This document shows, piece by piece, positions 51,069-60,749 of a stretch of DNA of 64,000 bases. The translations under genes and the position numbers were made by a program. Every line of letters begins with the position of its first letter. Position 1 is the first letter of the stretch. Below the pieces are notes generated by a model. The model was not told the origin of the DNA and did not search any database. It saw only the letters and a program-made list of their open reading frames with translations. The DNA is from Candidatus Gastranaerophilales bacterium (GTDB lineage Bacteria > Cyanobacteriota > Vampirovibrionia > Gastranaerophilales > Gastranaerophilaceae), in the NCBI GenBank assembly GCA_944325525.1, contig CALVAK010000005.1, positions 49,862-113,861 of the forward strand, given 5' to 3'.

Positions 51069-51092
51069 TGTACAGCCACAAGAGGCTCTACA
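51069..51092. promoter_or_regulatory. Dyad symmetry above the pilin promoter
   Basis: TGTA-C-AGCC and GGCT-C-TACA pair over eight of nine positions around six bases, ending 30 bases upstream of the -35 box on the minus strand, a place typical for an activator site. Confidence 0.4.
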
Positions 51093-51546
51093 CGTTTACA
51101 TGCACTATTTAGAGTATTTTTATATATAAGTTTCGTTTGTATTCAGTATAATTTTATTTCTGTAAATCATAAAATATAACAAAATGTTAACATATATTAT
51201 TATGTCTTACAGAGTTGTATTTGTTTTAGACCACTTTTTATAAATAAAATTTTAATTATTTCAAAATGCTCATATAATAATAAACATTTTTTATCATTTT
51301 ACTCTATCCCTCGTTTATATTCCGCCAGGGCTATCTTTTAAAATGTTATTATATATATTTTGCTTATTTTGTTTAATTTTTTTATTTTATTTATACGTTT
51401 TATGTGTGGTATATAAAATATTCCACAAAATAACAGCTTTTAAACTATTAAATTTGTCTCAAAGAAAAAATTTTCTTGAGTTTAAACCCAAAATGTTTTC
51501 TCAAATTCATTTATTTTATTATTAGGTTAAAATCAACCTACAGATT

Positions 51547-53145
51547 TTAAGGACTATATCTTATAAAATTTTCATCAAAATAAAGATAAATACAATTTTT
51601 ACCATTTTCTTTTGCCATATATAAGGCTTTATCTGCACTGTTAATTAAATCTTTTATATTATCTGCAGCATTTGGATATTCAGCTATACCTATACTTACA
51701 GTCGGACAAATAATTGTTTCATTATCAACTTTTATTGAAATTTCACTGATTTTCTGCCTTAATCTCTCTGCTATGATGACGGCATTGAAAGCAGAGGTTT
51801 CCGGTAATATTATAGTAAATTCTTCCCCGCCGTATCTTGCCGGTATATCTACATGTCTTATTGTTTTTTGAGTTGTCGCTGCTATCTCTTTTAAGACCAT
51901 ATCACCTATTAAGTGTCCGTATCTGTCATTTACGTTTTTAAAATTGTCAATATCAAACATTATAAGTGAAAGTACATGATGATAACGCTGAACTCTTTTA
52001 ATTTCAGATTCTAATAAGAAATAAAAATGTCTGTGGATATATAATTTAGTAAGTCCGTCTTTTGTTGCAAGTTCATATAATTGTGCATTATCAACAGCAA
52101 TTGCTGCCTGATTTGCAAGTGCTTCAATAAATTCTAAATCTTTCTTATTAAATAGTTTTCCGTCTTTTTTGTTTGTAATGTTTATAATACCTATACATTC
52201 ACCTTTTGCTATTAGAGGAACACAAATAAGTGAAGATATACTGTTATTGTCGTCCCTAAATTGATTGAATCTGGGATCTCTTCCGCCTAGATTCGTTATA
52301 ATGGATTTTTTTTCAGAAAATACTTTACCTGCGATACCTGTATCAGGTTTTATTTTTGTACATTCAACAAGCCCGTTATTAATATCATCTTCGTGCTTTT
52401 TGTCTTTTAAACCGTATACAACCTTTACCTGTAAGGTGTTATCTGATGGGTCATACAGCATTAATGACCCTTTTTCCGCATCTACGGTTTCTATTGCTTT
52501 ATCTAATATTACACTTATTAAACGCTTTAAATCATCAATAAAGTTAACTGCCTGAGATATGTTATAAAGAATTGACAGATTATGAAGTGTTTTATTTAAG
52601 TCCGTTATTTTCGCTTCTTGCTCTTTATTTTTTATAAATTTTCTTAATATCGGATCTATACAGTTGAAAATTTGGCTCAGGTATTTTATGTCTTCTTCTG
52701 AAAATGTGCTGTTGTCTTCTTTTTTTCCAACAAAAGCAACACAAAACGGAATATTGTCATTATAAAACACCTTTAAATATTCACTTTCGAGCTGGTGTAA
52801 GTTATTGGTATTCCAGAATGCTTTATATATACAGCTGCCGTCCTGATTTGTAACCTTTATTATTTCATCAGTTAAACTTTGAAGAAAAGGTGCACTATCA
52901 GCATTAAATTCAAAATCTAAATCACTTCCTGATGAGATGTTTTTTGTCTGGAAAATCCCGTTGTTATTTATAAAAAATCTTATATTATTTAAACCGAGAG
53001 ATGATTTTATAAGAAAAGATACCTTTGAAAGTAAATCTTCAATAGAGCGGGATTGATTTGCAACCATATTTAAATCAAAAAGATTATGCAATTCAAGAAC
53101 ATTTCTTTGTAAATGATATAATTTTTCTGCTAAATCCTGTGTCAT
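51547..53145 (-). CDS. GAF-domain diguanylate cyclase
   Basis: 532 residues from the ATG at 53145 (six more with an upstream TTG). Two sensory domains precede: a divergent GAF-like region (about 15-175) and a clear GAF ('VNFIDDLKRLISVILDKAIE', 'VEKGSLMLYDPSDN', 'ISSLICVPLIAKGECIGIIN', about 190-350). The C-terminal GGDEF domain has 'YIHRHFYFLLESEIKRVQRY', 'IMFDIDNFKNVNDRYGH' and the active-site GGEEF. The inhibitory I-site R-H-V-D lies five residues before GGEEF, so product inhibition by cyclic di-GMP is expected. Cytosolic. -10 TATAAT lies six bases before the ATG. Confidence 0.92.
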   Translation of the reverse strand: MTQDLAEKLYHLQRNVLELHNLFDLNMVANQSRSIEDLLSKVSFLIKSSLGLNNIRFFINNNGIFQTKNISSGSDLDFEFNADSAPFLQSLTDEIIKVTNQDGSCIYKAFWNTNNLHQLESEYLKVFYNDNIPFCVAFVGKKEDNSTFSEEDIKYLSQIFNCIDPILRKFIKNKEQEAKITDLNKTLHNLSILYNISQAVNFIDDLKRLISVILDKAIETVDAEKGSLMLYDPSDNTLQVKVVYGLKDKKHEDDINNGLVECTKIKPDTGIAGKVFSEKKSIITNLGGRDPRFNQFRDDNNSISSLICVPLIAKGECIGIINITNKKDGKLFNKKDLEFIEALANQAAIAVDNAQLYELATKDGLTKLYIHRHFYFLLESEIKRVQRYHHVLSLIMFDIDNFKNVNDRYGHLIGDMVLKEIAATTQKTIRHVDIPARYGGEEFTIILPETSAFNAVIIAERLRQKISEISIKVDNETIICPTVSIGIAEYPNAADNIKDLINSADKALYMAKENGKNCIYLYFDENFIRYSP

Positions 53146-53178
53146 AATATTATTATACAACAAATAAAAAAGTTACAA

Positions 53179-53505
53179 TTATTTTTCTTTCTGCATTTTT
53201 GCGATTCTTACACTCTCTATTCCGGCAACAACAGCAGAGCTCACCAGTAAAACAGGTGCAAAGAAATTAACTAAATTATTTGTAAAAGATTTTTTCATAG
53301 GTATTGAACGCATAGCCTTATCAAGTACCGACCAGGCTATAGTCAATCCGAACAATACAGGAGCGGATTGTTTTGTGTTTCTTACAAAACTGTCAGTATA
53401 ATTTCTAACAAATGAAGAAGTATTACTTGTTTTTTTCTCTGTTCTTTCTTTATTTATCAGGTTTATGTTAACATCAGGCTGAACGGAAGAAACACCTTGT
53501 ATCAT
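53179..53505 (-). CDS. Small membrane protein, unknown
   Basis: 108 residues with a polar Ser/Thr/Asn-rich N-terminal half and two hydrophobic segments ('SAPVLFGLTIAWSVLDKAM' and 'NLVNFFAPVLLVSSAVVAGI') joined by a basic loop, and a basic end (SVRIAKMQKEK). Two transmembrane helices are likely. No family recognised. Same strand as, and 16 bases before, the diguanylate cyclase gene. Confidence 0.6.
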   Translation of the reverse strand: MIQGVSSVQPDVNINLINKERTEKKTSNTSSFVRNYTDSFVRNTKQSAPVLFGLTIAWSVLDKAMRSIPMKKSFTNNLVNFFAPVLLVSSAVVAGIESVRIAKMQKEK

Positions 53506-53539
53506 ATATCTCCTTAATTAACTTTATAGAAATAATTCT

Positions 53540-54661
53540 TTAATATCTTTTTAGTGGCTGTTTTTCATGTTTTACAAAATCGCTTACTAATATTATATCG
53601 TTTTTTAATTTTTTCGTCGACCTGAAAATTAAATTGTTACATTCCGAAATCTCATTACGGTTATAACCGTATACAAAATTAATGCCGTTTTTATCCCCGA
53701 GTATTTTAGGTGCAATAAATTGAATAAGATTATCTGCCAGATTTTCTTCAATAAATGCTTTGTTTAATTTTCCGCCGGCTTCAATAAGAATGCTTTTTAT
53801 CCCTGTATTATATATTTTTTCTAAAGCTGATTTTAAATCAATATGATTGCCTTTTATACGGCATTTTATAAATTGAATGTTTTCAGGATAATTTATTATT
53901 CTTTCATCTTTAATATTTTCTGAAATAAGTACAATAACTTTTGTTCCATCTTTATTATACACATTGCTATAGCTTGGAGTATTTAAATTAGTATCAACAA
54001 TTATTCTGATGGGATTTCTTCCGTTTTTAATGCGGCAGGTTAGAGACGGATTGTCTTTAATTACTGTGGATGAAGATGTTAAAATTGCATCATAGCGATT
54101 TCGTAATTTATGTGCTTCTTTTCTTGAAGTTTCATCTGTTATCCATTTTGATTTATATGTTTTAGCAGCTATTTTACCGTCAAGTGTTGTTGCTGTTTTT
54201 ATTGTTATATATGGTCTTTTATTTTTAATATCATTTATAAAAAATTTATTTAACTCAAGACATTCATCTTCTAAAACGCCTGTTATGACTTCAATTCCGG
54301 CAGCTTTTAATTTTTTTATGCCTTTTCCTTTTACAACCGGATTAGGATCAATCATTCCTGTAATGACTCTTTTTATCCCTTTTTCTATAATTAAATCCGC
54401 ACAAGGTGGTGTTTTACCGTAGTGAGAGCATGGCTCCAGATTAACAATTAATGATTTACCTTTTAAATCTTCTTTTGCATTAAGTATAGCTTCTCTTTCC
54501 GCATGATTTTTTCCGCAGCCTATATGATAACCTTCTGAAATTATTCTGTAATCATCATCAAAAATTACACAACCCACAAGAGGATTTGGCGAAACTTTTC
54601 CCTCTCCTTTTTTTGCAAGATTGAGACATCTTCGCATTAATCTTTCATACTGATTTTTCAT
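53540..54661 (-). CDS. ribD: Bifunctional riboflavin deaminase-reductase
   Basis: 373 residues. Deaminase domain (1-145) with 'GEGKVSPNPLVGCVI', zinc site 'NHAEREAIL' and 'LEPCSHYGKTPPCADLII', and 'TGMIDPNPVVKGKGIKKL'. The reductase domain (about 150-365) has 'TIKTATTLDGKIA', 'DAILTSSSTVIKDNPSLTCR' and 'ILIEAGGKLNKAFIEENLAD'. It catalyses the second and third steps of riboflavin synthesis. The other rib genes are not adjacent. Overlaps the upstream gene by one base. Confidence 0.96.
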   Translation of the reverse strand: MKNQYERLMRRCLNLAKKGEGKVSPNPLVGCVIFDDDYRIISEGYHIGCGKNHAEREAILNAKEDLKGKSLIVNLEPCSHYGKTPPCADLIIEKGIKRVITGMIDPNPVVKGKGIKKLKAAGIEVITGVLEDECLELNKFFINDIKNKRPYITIKTATTLDGKIAAKTYKSKWITDETSRKEAHKLRNRYDAILTSSSTVIKDNPSLTCRIKNGRNPIRIIVDTNLNTPSYSNVYNKDGTKVIVLISENIKDERIINYPENIQFIKCRIKGNHIDLKSALEKIYNTGIKSILIEAGGKLNKAFIEENLADNLIQFIAPKILGDKNGINFVYGYNRNEISECNNLIFRSTKKLKNDIILVSDFVKHEKQPLKRY

Positions 54662-55263
54662 TATTTAACTTTCTTGTAAAATGCATCCGTTATTATTTGA
54701 GAATATTTTCCTTCGTCATTTACTGATATTACAATAAGATTTTTGCCATTTTCTAATTCTGCTACACCTATAATGCCATCCATATCTTTAACCGGAAGAT
54801 TTGAGATTTCAACTCTTACCTTTGCGTAAGGTATTTTTTGTCCTATTCCGTTAAATTCTCCGTGTTTTGTTACTTCTATTTTGTCAAATTTTACCGGAAG
54901 ATATTTATATTTACTTACTGTATCTTTCAATATTTCTTCGACTTTTTCATTTTTTATATCTTCTTTTGTAAATATACTTTCATTTTTCGGTTCTATCATT
55001 ATCATTTTTTGACCGGTTGCATTGTGTTGTGCAATTATCATGCGGTTTTTTAAAATTTTGAGGTTTCTATCTATGCTGTATTCTTCATCTATTTCCGATA
55101 AATCAACAACATCTTTTGTTTTATCAACCATTTCTTCCTGCGGCGGATTTGTTCTTTCATTTATTTTTTCTTTTATATAATCAACAGCACCTATATGAAC
55201 AAGTCCGAAAAAAACCAGAACCGCAATTGCTGTCTTTATTATTAAACTTAAACAACCTTTCAT
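54661..55263 (-). CDS. Hypothetical protein with N-terminal membrane anchor
   Basis: 200 residues. Residues 5-25 are hydrophobic ('LSLIIKTAIAVLVFFGLVHI'), forming an anchor or signal; the rest is a soluble mixed alpha/beta region with 'MIIAQHNATGQKMIMIEPK' and 'IPYAKVRVEISNLPVKDMDG'. No known motif. It overlaps ribD by one base, so both are co-transcribed. Periplasmic location is likely. Function unknown. Confidence 0.6.
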   Translation of the reverse strand: MKGCLSLIIKTAIAVLVFFGLVHIGAVDYIKEKINERTNPPQEEMVDKTKDVVDLSEIDEEYSIDRNLKILKNRMIIAQHNATGQKMIMIEPKNESIFTKEDIKNEKVEEILKDTVSKYKYLPVKFDKIEVTKHGEFNGIGQKIPYAKVRVEISNLPVKDMDGIIGVAELENGKNLIVISVNDEGKYSQIITDAFYKKVK

Positions 55264-55333
55264 TAAAACTCCTTTATATATATATATTATTAATTTGAAA
55301 TATCTTAAAATTTATATTACATTAAGTATAACT

Positions 55334-57910
55334 ATGATGAATGAAGAAATCAATAATTTGAATAGCAATGATGTCGATTATGAACTTGCAACTCCGATGT
55401 TTAAACAATTTCTGGATATTAAAAGAAAAAATCAAGGGGTTGTTCTTTTATACAGGTGCGGGGATTTTTATGAGGGCTTTTTTGAAGATGCTGTATTGTT
55501 TTCAAAAGAGCTCGGGTTAACCCTCACTCATAAGGATGGAGGTAAGCTCGGCAGAGTGCCTATGGCCGGTATTCCGGTTAAATCTTTAAATACATATATA
55601 CCCAAATTGCTTGATAAAAACTTTAAAGTTGCTGTCTGTGAACAGCTTGATAATGCTAAGGAATCTGAAAATAAAGTAATTAAGAGAGATATAGTTAAAA
55701 CTATTACGGCAGGAACAATTACCGAACTTAATTTGCTTGCTCCTGATGGAAATAACTACCTTGCTGCTGTTATAAAATCAGATAATGCTTATGGATTAGC
55801 ATATACAGATATATCTACAGGTGAATTTAGAGTTACTAAAGGTTCTCTGGATGATATTCTTTCTGAATTGGCCAGAATAAAACCTTCTGAAATACTTGCA
55901 CCGGTTAAAAAACAAAAATTACAATCATTTCAAATTGTTCCTGATGAAAAAATAGATCTGCCTGATAAAATTACTTCCGCTTATCCGTGTACAAAAATGT
56001 CATATTCTTCTTTTGACGAAGAAAAAGCAATAAATAATATAAAAACTTTATTCAAAGTTGTTTCTCTTGAATCATTCGGTTTTACCGAGTTTAAACCGGC
56101 TTTCCTTGCTGCAGGGGCTATAATTGAATATATAATCGAAACACAAAAAGGTAATGTGCCTAAATTTGATATTATTTCACCTTATTCTATATCTGAATAT
56201 GTTACTATTGATTCAAATACAAGAAGAAATCTTGAATTAACAGAAACTTCAAGAGATAAAATTAAATTCGGAAGTCTATTCTGGGCAATAGATAAAGTTA
56301 AAACTTCAATGGGCTCAAGGCTCTTAAAATCATGGATTACACAACCGCTTAAAAATAAAGATGAAATAGAAAAAAGACAAAATGCAGTCGAAGAATTAAT
56401 TAATAATTCTCACAACAGAATTAATTTAATGAATCTTCTTTCAAACATTTGCGATTTAGAACGGTTTGCAATAAAACTCGGTAACGGTAACATCAATCCT
56501 AAAGAGTATATCGCACTTAAAAATACCTTATTCCTGTTTCCAAATTTTCAAAGTATTTTCAAAAACTTTAATGCTTCTTACCTTAAAGATTTTACAGAGA
56601 ACTGTGATGAATTTGTTGAATTTGCCTCAATTATAAACAGGACAATTAATGATGATCCTCCTATAAATATTAAAGACGGGGGTGTAATTAAAGAAAACGT
56701 TAATGCCGAACTTGATTATTTTAAAGATTTGCTCTCGGGAGGTAAAGAATGGCTTAAATCGTTTGAAGAACAGGAGAAAGAAAAAACAGGCATTAAAAAC
56801 TTGAGGGTCGCTTATAATAATAACTTTGGCTTCTTTATTGAAATAACTAAGTCTAATATCTCTCAGGTGCCTCAGTATTATGTAAGGAAACAAACACTTA
56901 CTAATGTAGAAAGATATACTACCGAAGAATTGCGTAAACATGAAAACGATGTTTATTCAGCACAATTTAAGTCAATTGAAATTGAACAAAAAATATATAA
57001 TGATTTGACGGAATATTCAAAATATTTTGTAGATATATTAAAGAAAACAGCACATTTTCTTGCAAGAGTTGATGTTTTAATCTCTTTTGCTCAAACTGCA
57101 ATTGAATCAGGTTATGTTAAACCTGAGATAGTTGAGTCTGATGAGTTATATATAAAAGATGGAAGACATCCTGTTATCGAAAAAATTCTTCCGATGGGTG
57201 AATACGTTCCTAACGATTTAAAACTCATTGCTGATATTCATAATTTCGAAGATACACAGTTTATGATTCTTACAGGTCCTAATATGGCTGGAAAATCAAC
57301 ATATATGAGGCAGAATGCTCTTATTGTTATTCTCGCCCAGATAGGTTCTTTTGTTCCTGCAAGTTATGCAAGGATTGGTATTGTTGATAAAATCTTTACA
57401 AGGGTTGGTGCTGTTGATGATTTGTCACTCGGACAGTCAACTTTTATGGTTGAAATGAATGAAACCGCATATATACTAAATAGTGCAACTGAAAAAAGTT
57501 TGATTTTACTTGATGAAATCGGCAGAGGTACTTCGACTTATGACGGAGTTGCAATTGCCTGGTCAGTTGCTGAATATATTGCAAAAAAAATCAAAGCCAG
57601 AACTATATTCGCAACACATTATCATGAACTGAATGTTATGGCTAAATCCATTGAACAAATTAAAAACTACAGAATTACAATGGCTGAAGAAAACGGTGAA
57701 ATAAGATTTTTAAGAAAAGTTGTCGAAGGCAGTGCAAGTAAAAGCTACGGCATTCAGGTTGCAAAAATGGCAGGTCTGCCGGAGAGTGTTATATCACGGG
57801 CTCAAACGCTTATGAATAAAATGCAGAGGGATTTCTCAAAAGATTTATCTTCAAAAAAAGCTAAATCATCCCTTCCTGATGTACCTCAATTAACGTTAAC
57901 TTTTGAATAA
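55334..57910 (+). CDS. mutS: DNA mismatch repair protein MutS
   Basis: About 858 residues from the ATG at 55334 (a second ATG follows at once; an earlier start at 55295 would add 13 hydrophobic residues unlikely to belong). Mismatch-binding domain with 'LYRCGDFYEGFFEDAV' (Phe-x-Glu motif), core domains, then the ATPase: 'GPNMAGKSTYMRQNALI' (Walker A near 648), 'GQSTFMVEMNETAYIL', 'LLDEIGRGTSTYDGVAIAWS' and 'TIFATHYHEL'. It binds mispaired bases and recruits MutL. A TATAAC lies just before the start, so the message may be nearly leaderless. Confidence 0.95.
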   Translation: MMNEEINNLNSNDVDYELATPMFKQFLDIKRKNQGVVLLYRCGDFYEGFFEDAVLFSKELGLTLTHKDGGKLGRVPMAGIPVKSLNTYIPKLLDKNFKVAVCEQLDNAKESENKVIKRDIVKTITAGTITELNLLAPDGNNYLAAVIKSDNAYGLAYTDISTGEFRVTKGSLDDILSELARIKPSEILAPVKKQKLQSFQIVPDEKIDLPDKITSAYPCTKMSYSSFDEEKAINNIKTLFKVVSLESFGFTEFKPAFLAAGAIIEYIIETQKGNVPKFDIISPYSISEYVTIDSNTRRNLELTETSRDKIKFGSLFWAIDKVKTSMGSRLLKSWITQPLKNKDEIEKRQNAVEELINNSHNRINLMNLLSNICDLERFAIKLGNGNINPKEYIALKNTLFLFPNFQSIFKNFNASYLKDFTENCDEFVEFASIINRTINDDPPINIKDGGVIKENVNAELDYFKDLLSGGKEWLKSFEEQEKEKTGIKNLRVAYNNNFGFFIEITKSNISQVPQYYVRKQTLTNVERYTTEELRKHENDVYSAQFKSIEIEQKIYNDLTEYSKYFVDILKKTAHFLARVDVLISFAQTAIESGYVKPEIVESDELYIKDGRHPVIEKILPMGEYVPNDLKLIADIHNFEDTQFMILTGPNMAGKSTYMRQNALIVILAQIGSFVPASYARIGIVDKIFTRVGAVDDLSLGQSTFMVEMNETAYILNSATEKSLILLDEIGRGTSTYDGVAIAWSVAEYIAKKIKARTIFATHYHELNVMAKSIEQIKNYRITMAEENGEIRFLRKVVEGSASKSYGIQVAKMAGLPESVISRAQTLMNKMQRDFSKDLSSKKAKSSLPDVPQLTLTFE

Positions 57911-57919
57911 AGGTTTATT

Positions 57920-59464
57920 ATGCTTAAAATTCTTAAAAGTAATACCGGTTTTCTTTTATTATTAATTGTTTTTTTTATGTGTTTTATTCCTTTTTTCTTC
58001 CTTCATCAAGGGCTATTAGCAGTTGATACGGGTAGAGAATTTTATATTCCTTCTCAAATTTTGAAAGGAAATATTTTATATAAAGATATTCTGAATATAT
58101 ACGGACCTTTTTCTTATCAATTTAATGCTTTTTTGTTTTTTGTTTTTGGAGAAAAAATTAATACTCTCTATATAGCCGGAATACTAAATTCACTTTTGAT
58201 TATTATTTTGCTTTATTTTATTTCCTTAAAATTTTTATCAAGAAATATTTCTTTTTTAATTTGTATTACGACAATGTTTTCTCTGGTTTTTTCAACTTTT
58301 TTGTACAATTCAAACATAACCTATTCTTATGCTATAGTTTATGCTTTATCATCATTGATGTTATCAGTTTTATTTTTGTTGAAATATACGGAAAATTCAA
58401 AAACAAACTATGCTTTTCTTTCTTGCTTTTTTATGGGGCTCAGTATTTTAAATAAATATGAATTCATCCTGTGCCCTGTTGTTCATATTTATGTATTAGC
58501 TTTTTTAATTCCCGTTAGTTTTAAAGATAAGTTAAAATCAATATTTTGTTTCATATTGCCATTTATTCTGTCTTTTTCATTGCTTTTTTTTCAGGGGTTA
58601 ACTTTGAAGGACTTATACGAAGCATTTAACATTATGACTTCAATGGCAAATGCTGACAGTATGAGAATTTTTTATTCAAATTTTGGAAATTTTTTTAATA
58701 TTGATACTTATATTAGACTTTTTACTTCAAATCCGATATTTGCCCTGCTTGGTCTGTTACCTGTTTTTAACCTTTTTATTTTTGTTTTAAATTTTAAAAA
58801 AATATATGAGAATAAAATACTGTTTATTTTTTGTCTTTTCTCTATGCTGGCATGTTTTAAATTTTTATTGTTCTTAAATATAGAACATATGGGAGCTTTC
58901 TTATTTCCATTGTGTTTATTGACTGCTATAGTATTATCCCGTATGTATTCTTTACCTGAAAATATAAAATATATATTGCTTTGTGCATTAATAATGTTTT
59001 TTGCTTTTTATGATTTTTCTTCACTTGAGTATAAGAATTATTTGCTTCAATCGGAAAAGGGCAGCATATATACTTTTAAAAAAGATGGTGAACCTATAAA
59101 AATCGTTTCTGATTTTATAGTGAAAAATACAAAAATTGAAGATAAAATAGTAATTCTTCCTGAAGGGTTATTTATCAACTTTATTACAGATAGAAGCAGT
59201 GATAATATTTTCTATACACTTTCGCCTCTTTATTATACAGATACTTTTGGTGAGGATAAAGTTATTAAACATTATACGTATAATTGTGCGGATTATCTTG
59301 TAATTCTGCCTTTAAGTATGATTGAATATGGCAGTAATTTATTTTGTGATTATGCAAAAAGTTTTTGTGAGATGATTAGTAAAAACTATTCTCTGGTATT
59401 TGAAAAAGATAATATAAGAATATATAAAAGGAAAAATTTTGATGCGTCAGATAGCTTTAATTAA
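57920..59464 (+). CDS. Multi-pass GT-C type glycosyltransferase-like membrane protein
   Basis: 514 residues, about twelve hydrophobic helices. After the first helix comes 'LLAVDTGREFYIPSQILKGN' and 'LYKDILNIYGPFSYQFNAFL', the acidic-loop pattern of ArnT/PMT-like GT-C transferases that use polyprenyl-phosphate sugars. A soluble C-terminal domain (about 395-514) lies probably outside the membrane. It likely modifies lipids or glycans of the envelope. It starts nine bases after mutS; the end overlaps rimO. Family assigned by topology and the acidic loop, so the exact activity is uncertain. Confidence 0.72.
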   Translation: MLKILKSNTGFLLLLIVFFMCFIPFFFLHQGLLAVDTGREFYIPSQILKGNILYKDILNIYGPFSYQFNAFLFFVFGEKINTLYIAGILNSLLIIILLYFISLKFLSRNISFLICITTMFSLVFSTFLYNSNITYSYAIVYALSSLMLSVLFLLKYTENSKTNYAFLSCFFMGLSILNKYEFILCPVVHIYVLAFLIPVSFKDKLKSIFCFILPFILSFSLLFFQGLTLKDLYEAFNIMTSMANADSMRIFYSNFGNFFNIDTYIRLFTSNPIFALLGLLPVFNLFIFVLNFKKIYENKILFIFCLFSMLACFKFLLFLNIEHMGAFLFPLCLLTAIVLSRMYSLPENIKYILLCALIMFFAFYDFSSLEYKNYLLQSEKGSIYTFKKDGEPIKIVSDFIVKNTKIEDKIVILPEGLFINFITDRSSDNIFYTLSPLYYTDTFGEDKVIKHYTYNCADYLVILPLSMIEYGSNLFCDYAKSFCEMISKNYSLVFEKDNIRIYKRKNFDASDSFN

Positions 59465-60746
59465 CCACGGATGTGCGAAAAATCTTGTTGATTCCGAATT
59501 AATGCTGGGTAAATTAATTAAATGCGGATATAAAATTACTCTGGATGAAACAAAGGCTGATGTTGTTATAATTAATACATGCTCTTTTATCCACGATGCT
59601 GAAAAAGAGTCTGTTGCATCAATATTTGAAATGATACGGCAGGGGAAAAAGATAATAGTTGCGGGATGTCTGCCTCAAAAATATAAAAAAGAATTACAAG
59701 AATTAATTCCGGAAACAGGTGCTTTTATCGGAACTTCAGATATAAACAAAATTGATGAAGCAGTTAAAGCTGTTTTAAAAACTAAAAAATCACAGTATTA
59801 TGTATCAGAACATCCTGTTTGCAAATATCCTGAAAAAATTGAACGCCAGCAAATTACTATGGGTGCAAGCTCTTATATAAAGATAGCCGAAGGATGTGAT
59901 TTCCGCTGCGGTTATTGTGTAATTCCGGAATTAAGAGGACCTTATATTTCAAGAAAAATAGAAGATATTGTTAAAGAGGCTGAAATGCTGGTTGAAAAAG
60001 GTGTGTCTGAAATATGCCTTATTGCTCAGGATACAACGAGTTACGGAAAAGATATATATTCAAAACCTTCTTTAATTGAATTGTTAACAGAATTAAATAA
60101 AATCGAAAATTTGAACTGGATAAGAATTTTATATGCATATCCTTCATTATTAACTGATGACCTCCTTAAAACCATTAATAAACTTGAAAAAGTTGTTAAA
60201 TATATTGATATTCCCTTGCAGCATGTCAGCAAAAATATGTTAGAACTCATGAACAGGCCGGTTTTTGACTATAGAGTATTAATAAAAAAAATAAGAAAAT
60301 ACATTCCCTGTGCCGCAATAAGAACAACATTTATTGTTGGTTATCCAGGTGAAACGGAAGATGATTTTAATGAGCTTTATAATTTTATTGAAGAGATGAA
60401 ATTTGATAAACTTGGTGTTTTTGAATTTTCAAGAGAAAAAAATACTAAAGCAGACAAATTGAGACCTCAGATAAAACAATTGGTAAAAAAACAACGCCGC
60501 AAAATTCTAATGGAGTTGCAGCAAAAAATATCAAAACAAATAAATTTCAGATTAATAAATAAAAAAATTGACTGTATTGTAGAATCTATAGATGATTCCG
60601 GTATAGTCTGCGGAAGAACATATAAAGATGCCCCCGAGGTTGATGGTTTAGTTTATATAAAAACAAAAACTCCTGTTATTCCCGGCGATATTATTAAGGT
60701 GAAAATAACAGGAGCTGATGCTTACGATTTAAAAGGTATCTTATAA
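59442..60746 (+). CDS. rimO: Ribosomal protein S12 (Asp88) methylthiotransferase
   Basis: 434 residues from ATG 59442 (a TTG one codon before is possible). N-terminal 'IALINHGCAKNLVDSELMLG' with the H-G-C-x-K-N-x-V-D-S-E motif separates RimO from MiaB. Three N-terminal Cys ('HGCAKN', 'NTCSFI', 'AGCLPQ') and the radical SAM motif 'EGCDFRCGYCVIPELRGPY' bind two clusters. A TRAM-like C-terminal domain ends the protein. It methylthiolates Asp88 of ribosomal protein S12. A ribosome site 'aaagga' precedes it. Confidence 0.95.
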   Translation: MRQIALINHGCAKNLVDSELMLGKLIKCGYKITLDETKADVVIINTCSFIHDAEKESVASIFEMIRQGKKIIVAGCLPQKYKKELQELIPETGAFIGTSDINKIDEAVKAVLKTKKSQYYVSEHPVCKYPEKIERQQITMGASSYIKIAEGCDFRCGYCVIPELRGPYISRKIEDIVKEAEMLVEKGVSEICLIAQDTTSYGKDIYSKPSLIELLTELNKIENLNWIRILYAYPSLLTDDLLKTINKLEKVVKYIDIPLQHVSKNMLELMNRPVFDYRVLIKKIRKYIPCAAIRTTFIVGYPGETEDDFNELYNFIEEMKFDKLGVFEFSREKNTKADKLRPQIKQLVKKQRRKILMELQQKISKQINFRLINKKIDCIVESIDDSGIVCGRTYKDAPEVDGLVYIKTKTPVIPGDIIKVKITGADAYDLKGIL

Positions 60747-60749
60747 GTA

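Larger units (their letters stand above)
50961..51546. other. 586-base intergenic region upstream of the pilin gene
   Basis: It holds the pilin promoter, a dyad at 51069-51092 and a long A+T-rich stretch. A 60-codon hydrophobic frame at 51343-51525 on the plus strand has low complexity and no ribosome site and is not called. Near 51523-51540 a TAGGTT/AACCTA hairpin may weakly end the diguanylate cyclase transcript. Confidence 0.6.

Noticed and set aside
51343..51525. 60-codon hydrophobic frame upstream of the pilin gene
   Set aside because: Low-complexity Phe/Leu/Tyr composition expected from AT-rich DNA, no ribosome site, overlaps no recognised signal.
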